NCBI RefSeq assembly: GCF_001027285.1
Contig: NZ_CP011509.1
Location: 46,001-110,000 of the forward strand
DNA from: Archangium gephyra
GTDB lineage: Bacteria; Myxococcota; Myxococcia; Myxococcales; Myxococcaceae
DNA: 64,000 bases
Reading direction: 5' to 3'
The translations under genes and the position numbers were made by a program. Under the pieces are notes generated by a model. That model saw nothing but the letters and a program-made list of their open reading frames with translations, had not been told where the DNA came from and searched no databases. Positions 25,999 through 32,873 of this stretch are shown here, piece after piece; within the stretch, counting starts at the first letter, position 1; every line of letters starts with the position of its first letter.

Positions 25999-26067
25999 AT
26001 GAAGGTCAAGACGAACATTCGTGGTGGCAGGTTCACCTGCCTCTCGCGCTACCTCCAGTTGGTGTAG
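25999..26067 (+). CDS. 22-residue peptide, possible RiPP-like precursor or signal
   Basis: ATG 25999 is preceded by ACAAGGAGCAAACAC, the best ribosome binding site in this operon, with 8-base spacing. The peptide begins MKVKTNIRGG, continues with RFTCL and ends SRYLQLV before TAG. The opening K-x-K-T-N-[IV]-[RK]-x-G resembles short peptides I remember from streptomycetes, cyanobacteria and myxobacteria that look like leaders of modified peptides. That is recollection, not a search. One cysteine (C14) and one tyrosine (Y18) are possible modification sites. Position between a large unknown protein and a subtilase suggests a substrate, inhibitor or sensor peptide. A chance frame cannot be excluded at this length, but the Shine-Dalgarno sequence and lysine-rich start argue against it. 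Confidence 0.5.
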   Translation: MKVKTNIRGGRFTCLSRYLQLV

Positions 26068-26173
26068 CAGACGGTGGAAGGGCACGGAGTTGACGCGAGT
26101 CGCCAGCGGACAGGTTCATCGCCCGCTGGCGGCTGTCTTCGGCCATTGCCATCCTGGCTCGGGGGGAAGTGAC

Positions 26174-28198
26174 ATGAGTGATGCCTACTCCGCGTTGGAG
26201 GAGATGCTCGTCTACCGGGCCGTGGGGGGGCTGCGCTTCACCCAGGGCTCACCGGTGATGCCGGACGTGTGGATTCATTACGGCCTCCACGGCCAGCCGC
26301 TGGATCTGCTGATAGGTCCCAACTGGGACAGCAAGAGCGCGGACCTCTCGCGGGCGCTGGAGGAACGTCTCACGGGAGCACTGGGAGACAGGCAACGCAA
26401 CCTGGTGCTGGGACGGGTCCGGCTGGCGCATACCCAGAACGCGGTGGCCGTCACCTTCACGCTCGCCCAGCTCGTGCGCGTGGCCCTCCCGCTCAGCCGC
26501 TGGTGGCACCATTACCTGCTGGAGCCTCGCGACGGGCTCCCCACGGGGGAGCTCGCCACGCTCCTCGCCTCCCCCCTCCATCGGGAGCACCTGCGCGAAG
26601 CCCTCCTCCGCGGCTTCGAGGGCAAGCCGTTCGAGCTCAACCTGGAGACGGGCAAGCCCGCCCGGCGCAACGAGCGCCATGTCACCTCGGACTTCGTCTG
26701 GCTGGCCCGCATCGTGGGGCTGCTGGCCCTGCTGCTGAGGGAGCATCCGCGGGGGCTCCAGGAGGAGGACTCGCCCCAGACGGTGGTGGAGTCCCTGCTG
26801 CGGCGCCCGGAGGCGGTGCTCGACGCCTTCCTCGCGCTGCTGCGCGGGGTCCAGTCTCCAGAGCCGGGCCAGGAGCCGCTGTGGAGCATCAACCGCAACC
26901 GTCGCGTCCAGTTGGCCTTGATCGAGTCCATGTCCACCATCAAGGCGGATGCGGCCCGGCGCGTCTTCAGCGTCACCGGCCGTGACATCCGGTGGGCCAT
27001 CGTCGACAGCGGCATCGATGCCACGCACCTGGCCTTCCGCCGCCGCAAGCAGGATGGGCAGCTCGTCTCGCGGCAGCCCTTCAGCCCGCGCCCGGGCAGT
27101 GCTGGCGCTCCGCTCGATGAGCGCCAGTGGCAGAACCACACCCGCATCCTGGCCACCTACGACTTCACCCACGCCCGGGACCTGCTGAGCGCCAGGAACG
27201 TCGAGATGGTGCCCCTGGCGGTCCGCCAGAAGCTCACCCAGCGGGGCGTGCAGGAGGCGCTCCAGAGCGCGCTGGAGACCCACAGGCGCGGGCCTGGCAT
27301 CAACTGGGCCCAGTGGGAGCCCGTCTTCCGCGTTCCGCATACGCGGCAGTACCTGACCAGCGAGGTGCCCGTGCACAAGCATGGGACGCACGTGGCCGGC
27401 ATCCTCGCGGCCGACTGGCGCGCGGACGATGACGCGGACGATGCAGTGGAGCCCTCGTACCTGTCCCAGGATCGCGGAGGAAGCCGCCTGGGCGTCTGCC
27501 CCGAGCTCGAGCTGTATGACATGCGGGTGATGAACGAGCAGGGGGAGAGCGACGAGTTCGCCCTGATGACGGCCCTGCAGTTCATCCGCTTCCTCAATGC
27601 CCAGCACGAGCATGTGGAGCTCCACGGCGCCAACCTGAGCATCTCGCTGATGCACGATGTCGCCAACCACGCCTGCGGGCGCACCCCCATCTGTGAGGAG
27701 TGTGAGCGGCTGGTGGGCAGCGGGCTGGTGGTGGTCGCCGCCGCGGGTAACAGCGGACGCGTGCGCTACATCGCCGCCGAGGGCGGCGGCTTCGACGAGG
27801 GCTACCGCAGCATCAGCATCACCGACCCGGGCAATGCGCCCTCGGTCATCACCGTGGGGGCCACCCACCGCTCGCAGCCTCACAGCTACGGAGTGAGCTA
27901 CTTCTCCAGCCGCGGACCCACGGGAGATGGCCGCCTCAAGCCAGACCTCGTGGCGCCAGGAGAGAAGATCCTCTCCACGGTTCCAGGCAACCGGGAGGAG
28001 CCCATGGACGGCACCAGCATGGCCGCCCCGCATGTGAGTGGCGCCGCGGCACTCATCCTCTGCCGTCATCCGGAGTTCATTGGCAAGCCGAACGACGTCA
28101 AACGCATCCTCTGTCAGACCGCTACCGATTTGGGAAGGGAGCGGTATTTCCAGGGCGCCGGGCTGCTGGACATCCTGCGCGCCCTCGAGTCCGTGTAA
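26174..28198 (+). CDS. S8 subtilisin-like protease with a 270-residue unknown N-terminal region
   Basis: 674 residues from ATG 26174 (MSDAYSALEEML), with GGGGGGAAG 5 bases upstream. The triad is D278 (WAIVDSGID), H403 (KHGTHVAGILA) and S615 (DGTSMAAPHVSG); the oxyanion asparagine lies in VVVAAAGNSGR. There is no signal peptide, so it acts in the cytoplasm, unlike the secreted subtilase at 51085. Residues 1-270 are helical and unlike subtilisin propeptides. A 120-residue insert lies between Asp and His. Intracellular subtilases with such extensions often occur in regulated conflict or stress systems. The downstream MBL gene begins 17 bp after the stop, so the two are coupled. Activity should be controlled by the N-terminus or the partners. 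Confidence 0.85.
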   Translation: MSDAYSALEEMLVYRAVGGLRFTQGSPVMPDVWIHYGLHGQPLDLLIGPNWDSKSADLSRALEERLTGALGDRQRNLVLGRVRLAHTQNAVAVTFTLAQLVRVALPLSRWWHHYLLEPRDGLPTGELATLLASPLHREHLREALLRGFEGKPFELNLETGKPARRNERHVTSDFVWLARIVGLLALLLREHPRGLQEEDSPQTVVESLLRRPEAVLDAFLALLRGVQSPEPGQEPLWSINRNRRVQLALIESMSTIKADAARRVFSVTGRDIRWAIVDSGIDATHLAFRRRKQDGQLVSRQPFSPRPGSAGAPLDERQWQNHTRILATYDFTHARDLLSARNVEMVPLAVRQKLTQRGVQEALQSALETHRRGPGINWAQWEPVFRVPHTRQYLTSEVPVHKHGTHVAGILAADWRADDDADDAVEPSYLSQDRGGSRLGVCPELELYDMRVMNEQGESDEFALMTALQFIRFLNAQHEHVELHGANLSISLMHDVANHACGRTPICEECERLVGSGLVVVAAAGNSGRVRYIAAEGGGFDEGYRSISITDPGNAPSVITVGATHRSQPHSYGVSYFSSRGPTGDGRLKPDLVAPGEKILSTVPGNREEPMDGTSMAAPHVSGAAALILCRHPEFIGKPNDVKRILCQTATDLGRERYFQGAGLLDILRALESV

Positions 28199-28215
28199 CC
28201 CGAAGGGAGACCACC

Positions 28216-29406
28216 ATGCTGTTCACACTCGAGGCCCTCAACGCCGAGGAGGGCGATTGCCTGTTGCTCCAGTATGGGACGGCCCAGGCGCCTTCCTTCA
28301 TCCTCCTCGATGGAGGTCCCCCCCGCGTCTACGCGCGCACGCTGGAGCCGCGCCTGACCGCCCTGCGTGAGGCGCTCGGCCTGCGCCGCCAGGAGTCCCT
28401 GCCCCTCCGGCTCGCGGTCATCACCCATATCGACGCGGATCACCTCGCGGGGATGCTGGACCTGGTGGAGGCGCTGCGCGAGAGCCAGACGCGCCGGCAA
28501 GCGCCACTCGTCTCCATCGAGGCGCTCTGGCACAACAGCTTCGATGACACCCTGGCCACCCGGGACGTGGACCAGGCCCTCGCGGAGCTCCAGGCGCTGC
28601 TGAATCAGGAGGAGGAAGCGGAGCTCCGGGGCTTCGTGGCCGGCACCCGCCAGAGCCGCGAGCTGCGCGACCTGCTGAGGGCGCTGAAGATCGAGGTGAA
28701 TGCGCCCTTCCCCCAGCTCGTGCTGCGCCCGGACGACCAGACGCCAGCGCTGGACCTGGGCAGTGGCCTGCGGCTCACCCTGCTGGCCCCCACCCAGAGC
28801 AAGCTGGCCGCATTCCAGAAGAAGTGGGACGAGGAGCTGAAGAAGGCGGTGGAGGCAGGAGCCCCGGGCCGCGTCGCGGCGCTCAAGCGGGACACGAGCG
28901 TCTTCAACCTGTCGAGCATCTGCCTGCTGGCCGAGCTCGAAGGAAAGAGCATGCTGCTGACGGGCGACGCTCACAGCGACGAGCTGCTCGCCGGACTGGA
29001 GGTGGCTGGGAAGCTGCCCGAGGATGGCAGCCCCTGCTTCGTGGATGTCCTGAAGCTGCAGCACCACGGAAGCGTCCGGAATGTCACGCCGGAGTTCTTC
29101 GAGCGTGTGGTGGCCGACCACTACGTCATCTCGGCCAATGGCAAGCATGACAACCCGGATGTGGAGACCCTGGAAATGCTCGCGGAGGCCCGGGGCGATG
29201 CGAAGTACACGCTGCACCTCACCTTCCCGAAGGCGGCCTGGAAGGAGGTGAAGGGAGAGTCCACGACAGACGACAAGCGGCGTAAGGCCCTGCGGGCCAT
29301 CGACGCCTGGCTGGAGAAGCCCGGCGCCGTGAGGCCCACCCGTGTGTACCGCCAGCGAGACAGCCTGGCGGTGACCGTCTCACTGGGCAACGAGACCCTT
29401 CCGTGA
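28216..29406 (+). CDS. ComEC/Rec2-type MBL-fold metallohydrolase
   Basis: 396 residues from ATG 28216, with AAGGGAG 8 bases upstream. The metallo-beta-lactamase motifs are HIDADH (H71, D73, D75, H76), TGDAHSDELL (metal-bridging Asp) and KLQHHGSVRN (distal histidine). The closest arrangement is the soluble ComEC-type MBL domain found as stand-alone proteins in defence and toxin loci. There are no membrane segments and no signal peptide. Proteins of this class are predicted nucleases or phosphoesterases; DNA or nucleotide hydrolysis is a reasonable but unproved guess. It is the last gene of the operon and its stop is followed within a few bases by a REP cluster. A protease plus an MBL protein is also the pair found in type 1 AVAST defence loci. 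Confidence 0.85.
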   Translation: MLFTLEALNAEEGDCLLLQYGTAQAPSFILLDGGPPRVYARTLEPRLTALREALGLRRQESLPLRLAVITHIDADHLAGMLDLVEALRESQTRRQAPLVSIEALWHNSFDDTLATRDVDQALAELQALLNQEEEAELRGFVAGTRQSRELRDLLRALKIEVNAPFPQLVLRPDDQTPALDLGSGLRLTLLAPTQSKLAAFQKKWDEELKKAVEAGAPGRVAALKRDTSVFNLSSICLLAELEGKSMLLTGDAHSDELLAGLEVAGKLPEDGSPCFVDVLKLQHHGSVRNVTPEFFERVVADHYVISANGKHDNPDVETLEMLAEARGDAKYTLHLTFPKAAWKEVKGESTTDDKRRKALRAIDAWLEKPGAVRPTRVYRQRDSLAVTVSLGNETLP

Positions 29407-29408
29407 GC

Positions 29409-29659
29409 CCGGGAAGGGTGTCCCGGGAAGGGTGTCCCGGGAAGGGTGTCAGACGATTCGTAGGAAACGGGAAGGGTGTCCGGGAAGGGTGTCCGGGAAG
29501 GGTGTCAGACGATTCGTAGGAAACGGGAAGGGTGTCCGGGAAGGGTGTCGGGAAGGGTGTCAGACGATTCGTAGGAAACGAGGTGTCGGACCGAGTCCTT
29601 TGACACCGGCCCTAGAGTCCTTTGACACTGGCCCTAGAGTCCTTTGACACCGGCCCTAG
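29409..29659. repeat. Mixed-orientation REP cluster (BIME-like)
   Basis: Three type A cores in plus orientation (29446, 29502, 29557; GTGTCAGACGATTC) are separated by GTAGGAAACGGGAAGGGTGT linkers. Three type B cores in the other orientation follow (29593, 29615, 29637; GAGTCCTTTGACAC) with GGCCCTA linkers. The cluster lies between two convergent genes, immediately after the MBL operon. Confidence 0.8.
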
Positions 29660-29662
29660 CAA

Positions 29663-30835
29663 TCAAGGCCACTTCGGGATCGATGCGAAGCTCCGCGGAT
29701 CATGCGCGACGACGAGGGTCAGCTCCGGATATCGCGCCGAGATCGCGGCCATATGCGCGAGGTGCTCACGAACGAGCCGAGGCTCGAAATCGGCGATGCG
29801 CTGCGTGAGAGGGCGCTCCTCCTGCTCGGTGACGCCCTCCAGCTGCCAGGCGAGGTCTCCGATGAAGGCATAACGCTTGTGGTCCGCAAGCGTCACGAAG
29901 ACGATCACAGAGCCCGGCGTATGGCCGGGCGCCGGGACGATCACCACTGCGCCATCTCCGTAGACGTCATGGCTCTCCGCGAAGCCGAGATAGGGACGTG
30001 CATCGAAGCGATACTCTTCGATATGCAGCGATTTGATGCTTCTTGCCGTGGCGGTCGTGACGTCCTCGCCTTGGACGAAACTTCGTTCCGCGGGAGGTAT
30101 CCAGACAGGCACCTCGGGAAAATCCGCGGCGCCGCTGATGTGGTCCCAGTGGGAGTGGGTCAGAATGATCGCCCGCAGCCGGGTCAGGTCATACCCGCTT
30201 GATTGGAGCTGCTCGCGCGCGGTCTTGTTCAGCGTGTATCGGGTCAGGAGCTGGAAGGGGAGCGGCAGTGTCGCGAGGTGCTGTGCGATGTCCCGGCCGA
30301 ACCCTGCGTCGATCAAGAGATCGCCCTTGGGGTGCTTGATCAGGATCGCGGTCATGGAAAACACTCGCGGCTCGAAGAGAGAGCCACCGCGATACCCGAA
30401 GGCCGCACTGCGATAGGTCACGCCGGTGGGAAGCTGGGCAATCGACATCTCGGAAGGCGCAGACGCCAGCGGGAGCGCGCCGAGCTCGAAATCCTTCGAT
30501 ACGGAGAAAGCCGACGCACGATAGGTGGACAAGAGCCCCAGCGGCAGCAGATAGAGCGTGAGCGAAAGCGCACGGAGAGCGGGAGAGAACGAGCGCAGAA
30601 AAGAAAGGCCAGCGGCACAGGCAATGCCAATCAGGATGCCAGGCAATAGCACCCAGGAGGCCGGCCCGTGAGCGCTCAAGAACAGAATCCACGCCGCGAG
30701 CAAGACTGGCGCGATGCACGCAAGGAGCCATTTCATCGGGGATTGCCTGGGGGCTCTGCGCACGGGCAGTGGAGATGGGCCGCTCTCTCGAGTGCTCGGA
30801 GTGGCCGTCAACGTGGAGCGCGGGTCTGAAGACAT
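29663..30835 (-). CDS. Membrane-anchored MBL-fold hydrolase
   Basis: 390 residues from ATG 30835 (MSSDPRSTLT); GGAGG lies 7 bases upstream. A later ATG at 30736 (MKWLLACIAP) has no ribosome binding site. Three hydrophobic helices form the N-terminal anchor (KWLLACIAPVLLAAWILFL, WVLLPGILIGIACAAGL, LRALSLTLYLLPLGLL). The catalytic domain has THSHWDHISG (HxHxDH), PAPGHTPGSV and AFIGDLAW, typical of lactonase/hydrolase-type MBL proteins. The active domain is probably on one face of the inner membrane. It is unrelated in detail to the ComEC-type MBL protein next door; their genes converge on the REP cluster. The substrate is unknown; lactone or phosphodiester hydrolysis are both possible. Confidence 0.8.
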   Translation of the reverse strand: MSSDPRSTLTATPSTRESGPSPLPVRRAPRQSPMKWLLACIAPVLLAAWILFLSAHGPASWVLLPGILIGIACAAGLSFLRSFSPALRALSLTLYLLPLGLLSTYRASAFSVSKDFELGALPLASAPSEMSIAQLPTGVTYRSAAFGYRGGSLFEPRVFSMTAILIKHPKGDLLIDAGFGRDIAQHLATLPLPFQLLTRYTLNKTAREQLQSSGYDLTRLRAIILTHSHWDHISGAADFPEVPVWIPPAERSFVQGEDVTTATARSIKSLHIEEYRFDARPYLGFAESHDVYGDGAVVIVPAPGHTPGSVIVFVTLADHKRYAFIGDLAWQLEGVTEQEERPLTQRIADFEPRLVREHLAHMAAISARYPELTLVVAHDPRSFASIPKWP

Positions 30836-31098
30836 CGAGCACCTCCAGGGAACGACCCTATCCCTGTAGCCTACGTGAGCATAGGGAAATGAAGGCGCAG
30901 GCTTTTCCTCCAACTCGCTGGAGGAGCCGCCCGTGGCTTCCATGGCGCGGGGGGCGGCAATGGCAGGGCCGTCCGCGCGGACACGCCCTGACGGACCGGA
31001 GCGGGCCGCGGTGGAGGGCGGGCAGTCGCGCACCGGGATTGCTGGGCTTCTCCGGCTCGGGCTGTGACCCTCCTCCGCATCCTGCTCTCGCAGGCCGG

Positions 31099-31566
31099 CT
31101 ATTTTTCGGGCCCGGGTTCAGCAGAGGCCCGGAGTTGGCCGGCGTACCAGGAGAGACTCCTGCGATAACGAATCAGGCCGGCGTCCTGAGCCCCCACCTC
31201 CAGGAGAAGGCTCAAGAGCTCCGCGATCGCTTCGGGTGAGCGGCCGGAGGCCTGCAGGGTCAAGGCGAGGAAGGCCCTGGCCGCGTTGGGAAAGGCACCG
31301 TCCGTGATTGCCTGCCCCAGGATGAGCAGGGACTCGTCGAGCCGACCCACGTTCTTGAGCGTAGAGCCATAGCCGATGAGGAATTCGGCGCGTTGCTCGG
31401 AGGGCACACCGAGCTTCCAGGCCGCATCGTAGAAGACCACCGCTTCCTCTTCGACGCCGTCCCGGTCACAGGCGTAGGCAGCGGCGATCTGCGCTCTTGC
31501 GTCGAGAGGTCGTGCGTGCGCCTCTCCACAGAGGGCTTCGCGCGAAGGCAAGGGTGTGGATGTCAT
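31099..31566 (-). CDS. Small TPR protein (TPR_5-like)
   Basis: 155 residues from ATG 31566 (MTSTPLPSREAL), preferred over GTG/ATG positions further upstream because similarity to the family starts here. It contains three to four helix-turn-helix pairs of TPR type (EEEAVVFYDAAWKLGVP, LIGYGSTLKNVGRLDESL, AFLALTLQASGRSPEAIAEL), as in the tetratricopeptide group-5 family common in Gram-positive and myxobacterial genomes. It is probably a cytosolic scaffold. It is monocistronic; the REP cluster beside RAYT copy 2 begins about 50 bp upstream of its start. It ends with RASAEPGPEK. No enzymatic motif is present. Confidence 0.75.
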   Translation of the reverse strand: MTSTPLPSREALCGEAHARPLDARAQIAAAYACDRDGVEEEAVVFYDAAWKLGVPSEQRAEFLIGYGSTLKNVGRLDESLLILGQAITDGAFPNAARAFLALTLQASGRSPEAIAELLSLLLEVGAQDAGLIRYRRSLSWYAGQLRASAEPGPEK

Positions 31567-31618
31567 GGACCGCGGTGTACCCCAAAGCGGCGTGTGCCGG
31601 CTTGGCATCCGCGTGGCG

Positions 31619-31814
31619 CCCGGAAAGGGTGTCCGGAAAGGGTGTCAGAGGATTCGAGTGACACGCCCCGGCACGACACGCCGGAAAGGGTGTCAGAGAA
31701 TTCGAGTGACACGCCCCGGCACGACACGCGGCCCGGAAAGGGGGTCGGAAAGGGTGTCAGAGAATTCGAGTGACACGCCCCGGCACGACACGCGGCGGAA
31801 AAGAGAAGAGCGGA
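31619..31814. repeat. REP cluster at the 3' side of RAYT copy 2 (three long units)
   Basis: Cores at 31642, 31690 and 31754 each continue into GAGTGACACGCCCCGGCACG and ACACGC. GTGTCA and TGACAC form a 6-bp stem around GAGAATTCGAG. The units are direct repeats in the same orientation. The third contains the transposase stop codon; the first two are extra copies of the element end. Confidence 0.8.
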
Positions 31815-32834
31815 AAGCTGGCCGACAAATCCCCTCGCCTCCACCGTGCCGCCGCCTCTCGGAACGCCGCGACGAAGGCCCGGTACTGCTCACGCAACTG
31901 CTTCAAGGCCTGGCGCGTCGAGGCATGCCCCAACGGCCGCGGGCTGCGCTTGAGGTGCTCGGGCCGGGTATGCGGGTGCTGGGCCCGCACGGCCCGGGCC
32001 CCCAACACAGTCGTGTTCCGTGCTCGAGCCTCTGCTTCCACCTCCTCCACCAGTCCCCGCACCGCTCTCTGCCTCTCCTCCTCCCCCAACCCTTCCCAGC
32101 ACGGCAGGGGCGCCACCTCCAACTCCACCGGCTCGGCTATTTCCTCGCCGAAGCGCCCCTCCCCCGCTGCCCAGTCCTCGCTCCCCCTCTTGCTCCAGCG
32201 CTTCGTCCAGTTGAACCACTGGAACACTCGCCTCGCCGGCCCCAGCAGTTGCGCCAGACACGTGAGTCCCGGCCACTCGGCACTCCTCTCCACCAAACCC
32301 TCCTTCACTCCATGGGCCAGCACGTAGCGCAGCCGTCCCACCAGCGCCGTGTCGTCCAGCACCGGCTCCGCTGAGTAGCGCCGCTCCCAGAAGCCTCCTC
32401 TCCAGTCCACCAACCGTCCCACCTTCTTGGACAGGTTGGCTCGCAGGTATTGCATGAAGGCGGCGAGCTCCACGCCTCGCGTCCACACCAGCAGGTGGAA
32501 ATGGTTGGAGGCGAAGGTGAAGGCATGCAGCCGGACGTTGCCGCCGCTCTGTTGGACGGCTTTTGCCAGCACGCCCCCCACCACCTCGTTCACCTCCGCG
32601 CTGGGACGCAGCAGCAGCCGTCCCTGGTAACACCGGGACGTCACGAAGTAGTAGCCCTCCTCTTGGAACATCCTCAGCGGCCAGCCCATCCCCTTGCCCT
32701 CCGTACACTCCGCGAGCTCGATGCACCCCTCGGGCCAACCGCAACTCCTCGGAAACACTCGGTGGCCGCTGGGTTCACCCGTCCACGCCAGTTCTCGTTC
32801 TCCCTCACCTCCCTCTTTTCGAGTCCTTTGACAC
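31754..32834 (-). mobile_element. RAYT/REP unit, copy 2 (1081 bp)
   Basis: Bounded by cores at 31754-31767 and 32821-32834. Length, leader length (132 bp) and stop position are identical to copy 1, and the leader differs at only a few bases. This indicates a recent duplication or transposition within about 10 kb. Confidence 0.7.
31757..32689 (-). CDS. REP-associated tyrosine transposase (Y1/HUH), copy 2
   Basis: 310 residues from ATG 32689; an in-frame extension to 32959 is rejected because it runs through REP sequence and into the 5' end of the opposite GH43 gene. Motifs are as in copy 1: H63-F-H65 in SNHFHLLVW and Y122 in RYVLAHGVKE. Both copies are full length, so both could be active. 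The C-terminus RVVPGRVTRIL is again encoded by REP sequence. It presumably acts in trans on the scattered REP elements in this window. The gene probably depends on the 132-bp leader for expression, since that leader is the conserved upstream part. Confidence 0.85.
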   Translation of the reverse strand: MGWPLRMFQEEGYYFVTSRCYQGRLLLRPSAEVNEVVGGVLAKAVQQSGGNVRLHAFTFASNHFHLLVWTRGVELAAFMQYLRANLSKKVGRLVDWRGGFWERRYSAEPVLDDTALVGRLRYVLAHGVKEGLVERSAEWPGLTCLAQLLGPARRVFQWFNWTKRWSKRGSEDWAAGEGRFGEEIAEPVELEVAPLPCWEGLGEEERQRAVRGLVEEVEAEARARNTTVLGARAVRAQHPHTRPEHLKRSPRPLGHASTRQALKQLREQYRAFVAAFREAAARWRRGDLSASFPLFSFPPRVVPGRVTRIL

Positions 32835-32873
32835 CTTCTCTGGCTCAAGCCTCGTTTCGAGTTCTTTGACACC
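32811..32873. repeat. Two type B REP cores abutting the GH43 start codon
   Basis: GAGTCCTTTGACACC at 32821 and GAGTTCTTTGACACC at 32859. The second core is followed directly by the ATG at 32874. Each contains TTGACA, the sequence of a -35 hexamer. Confidence 0.7.

Noticed and set aside
29432..29647. Repeat-encoded frames starting MSREGCQTIRR and similar ones in other REP clusters
   Set aside because: They only translate the repeated GGGTGTCAGACGATTCG units and have no independent support.
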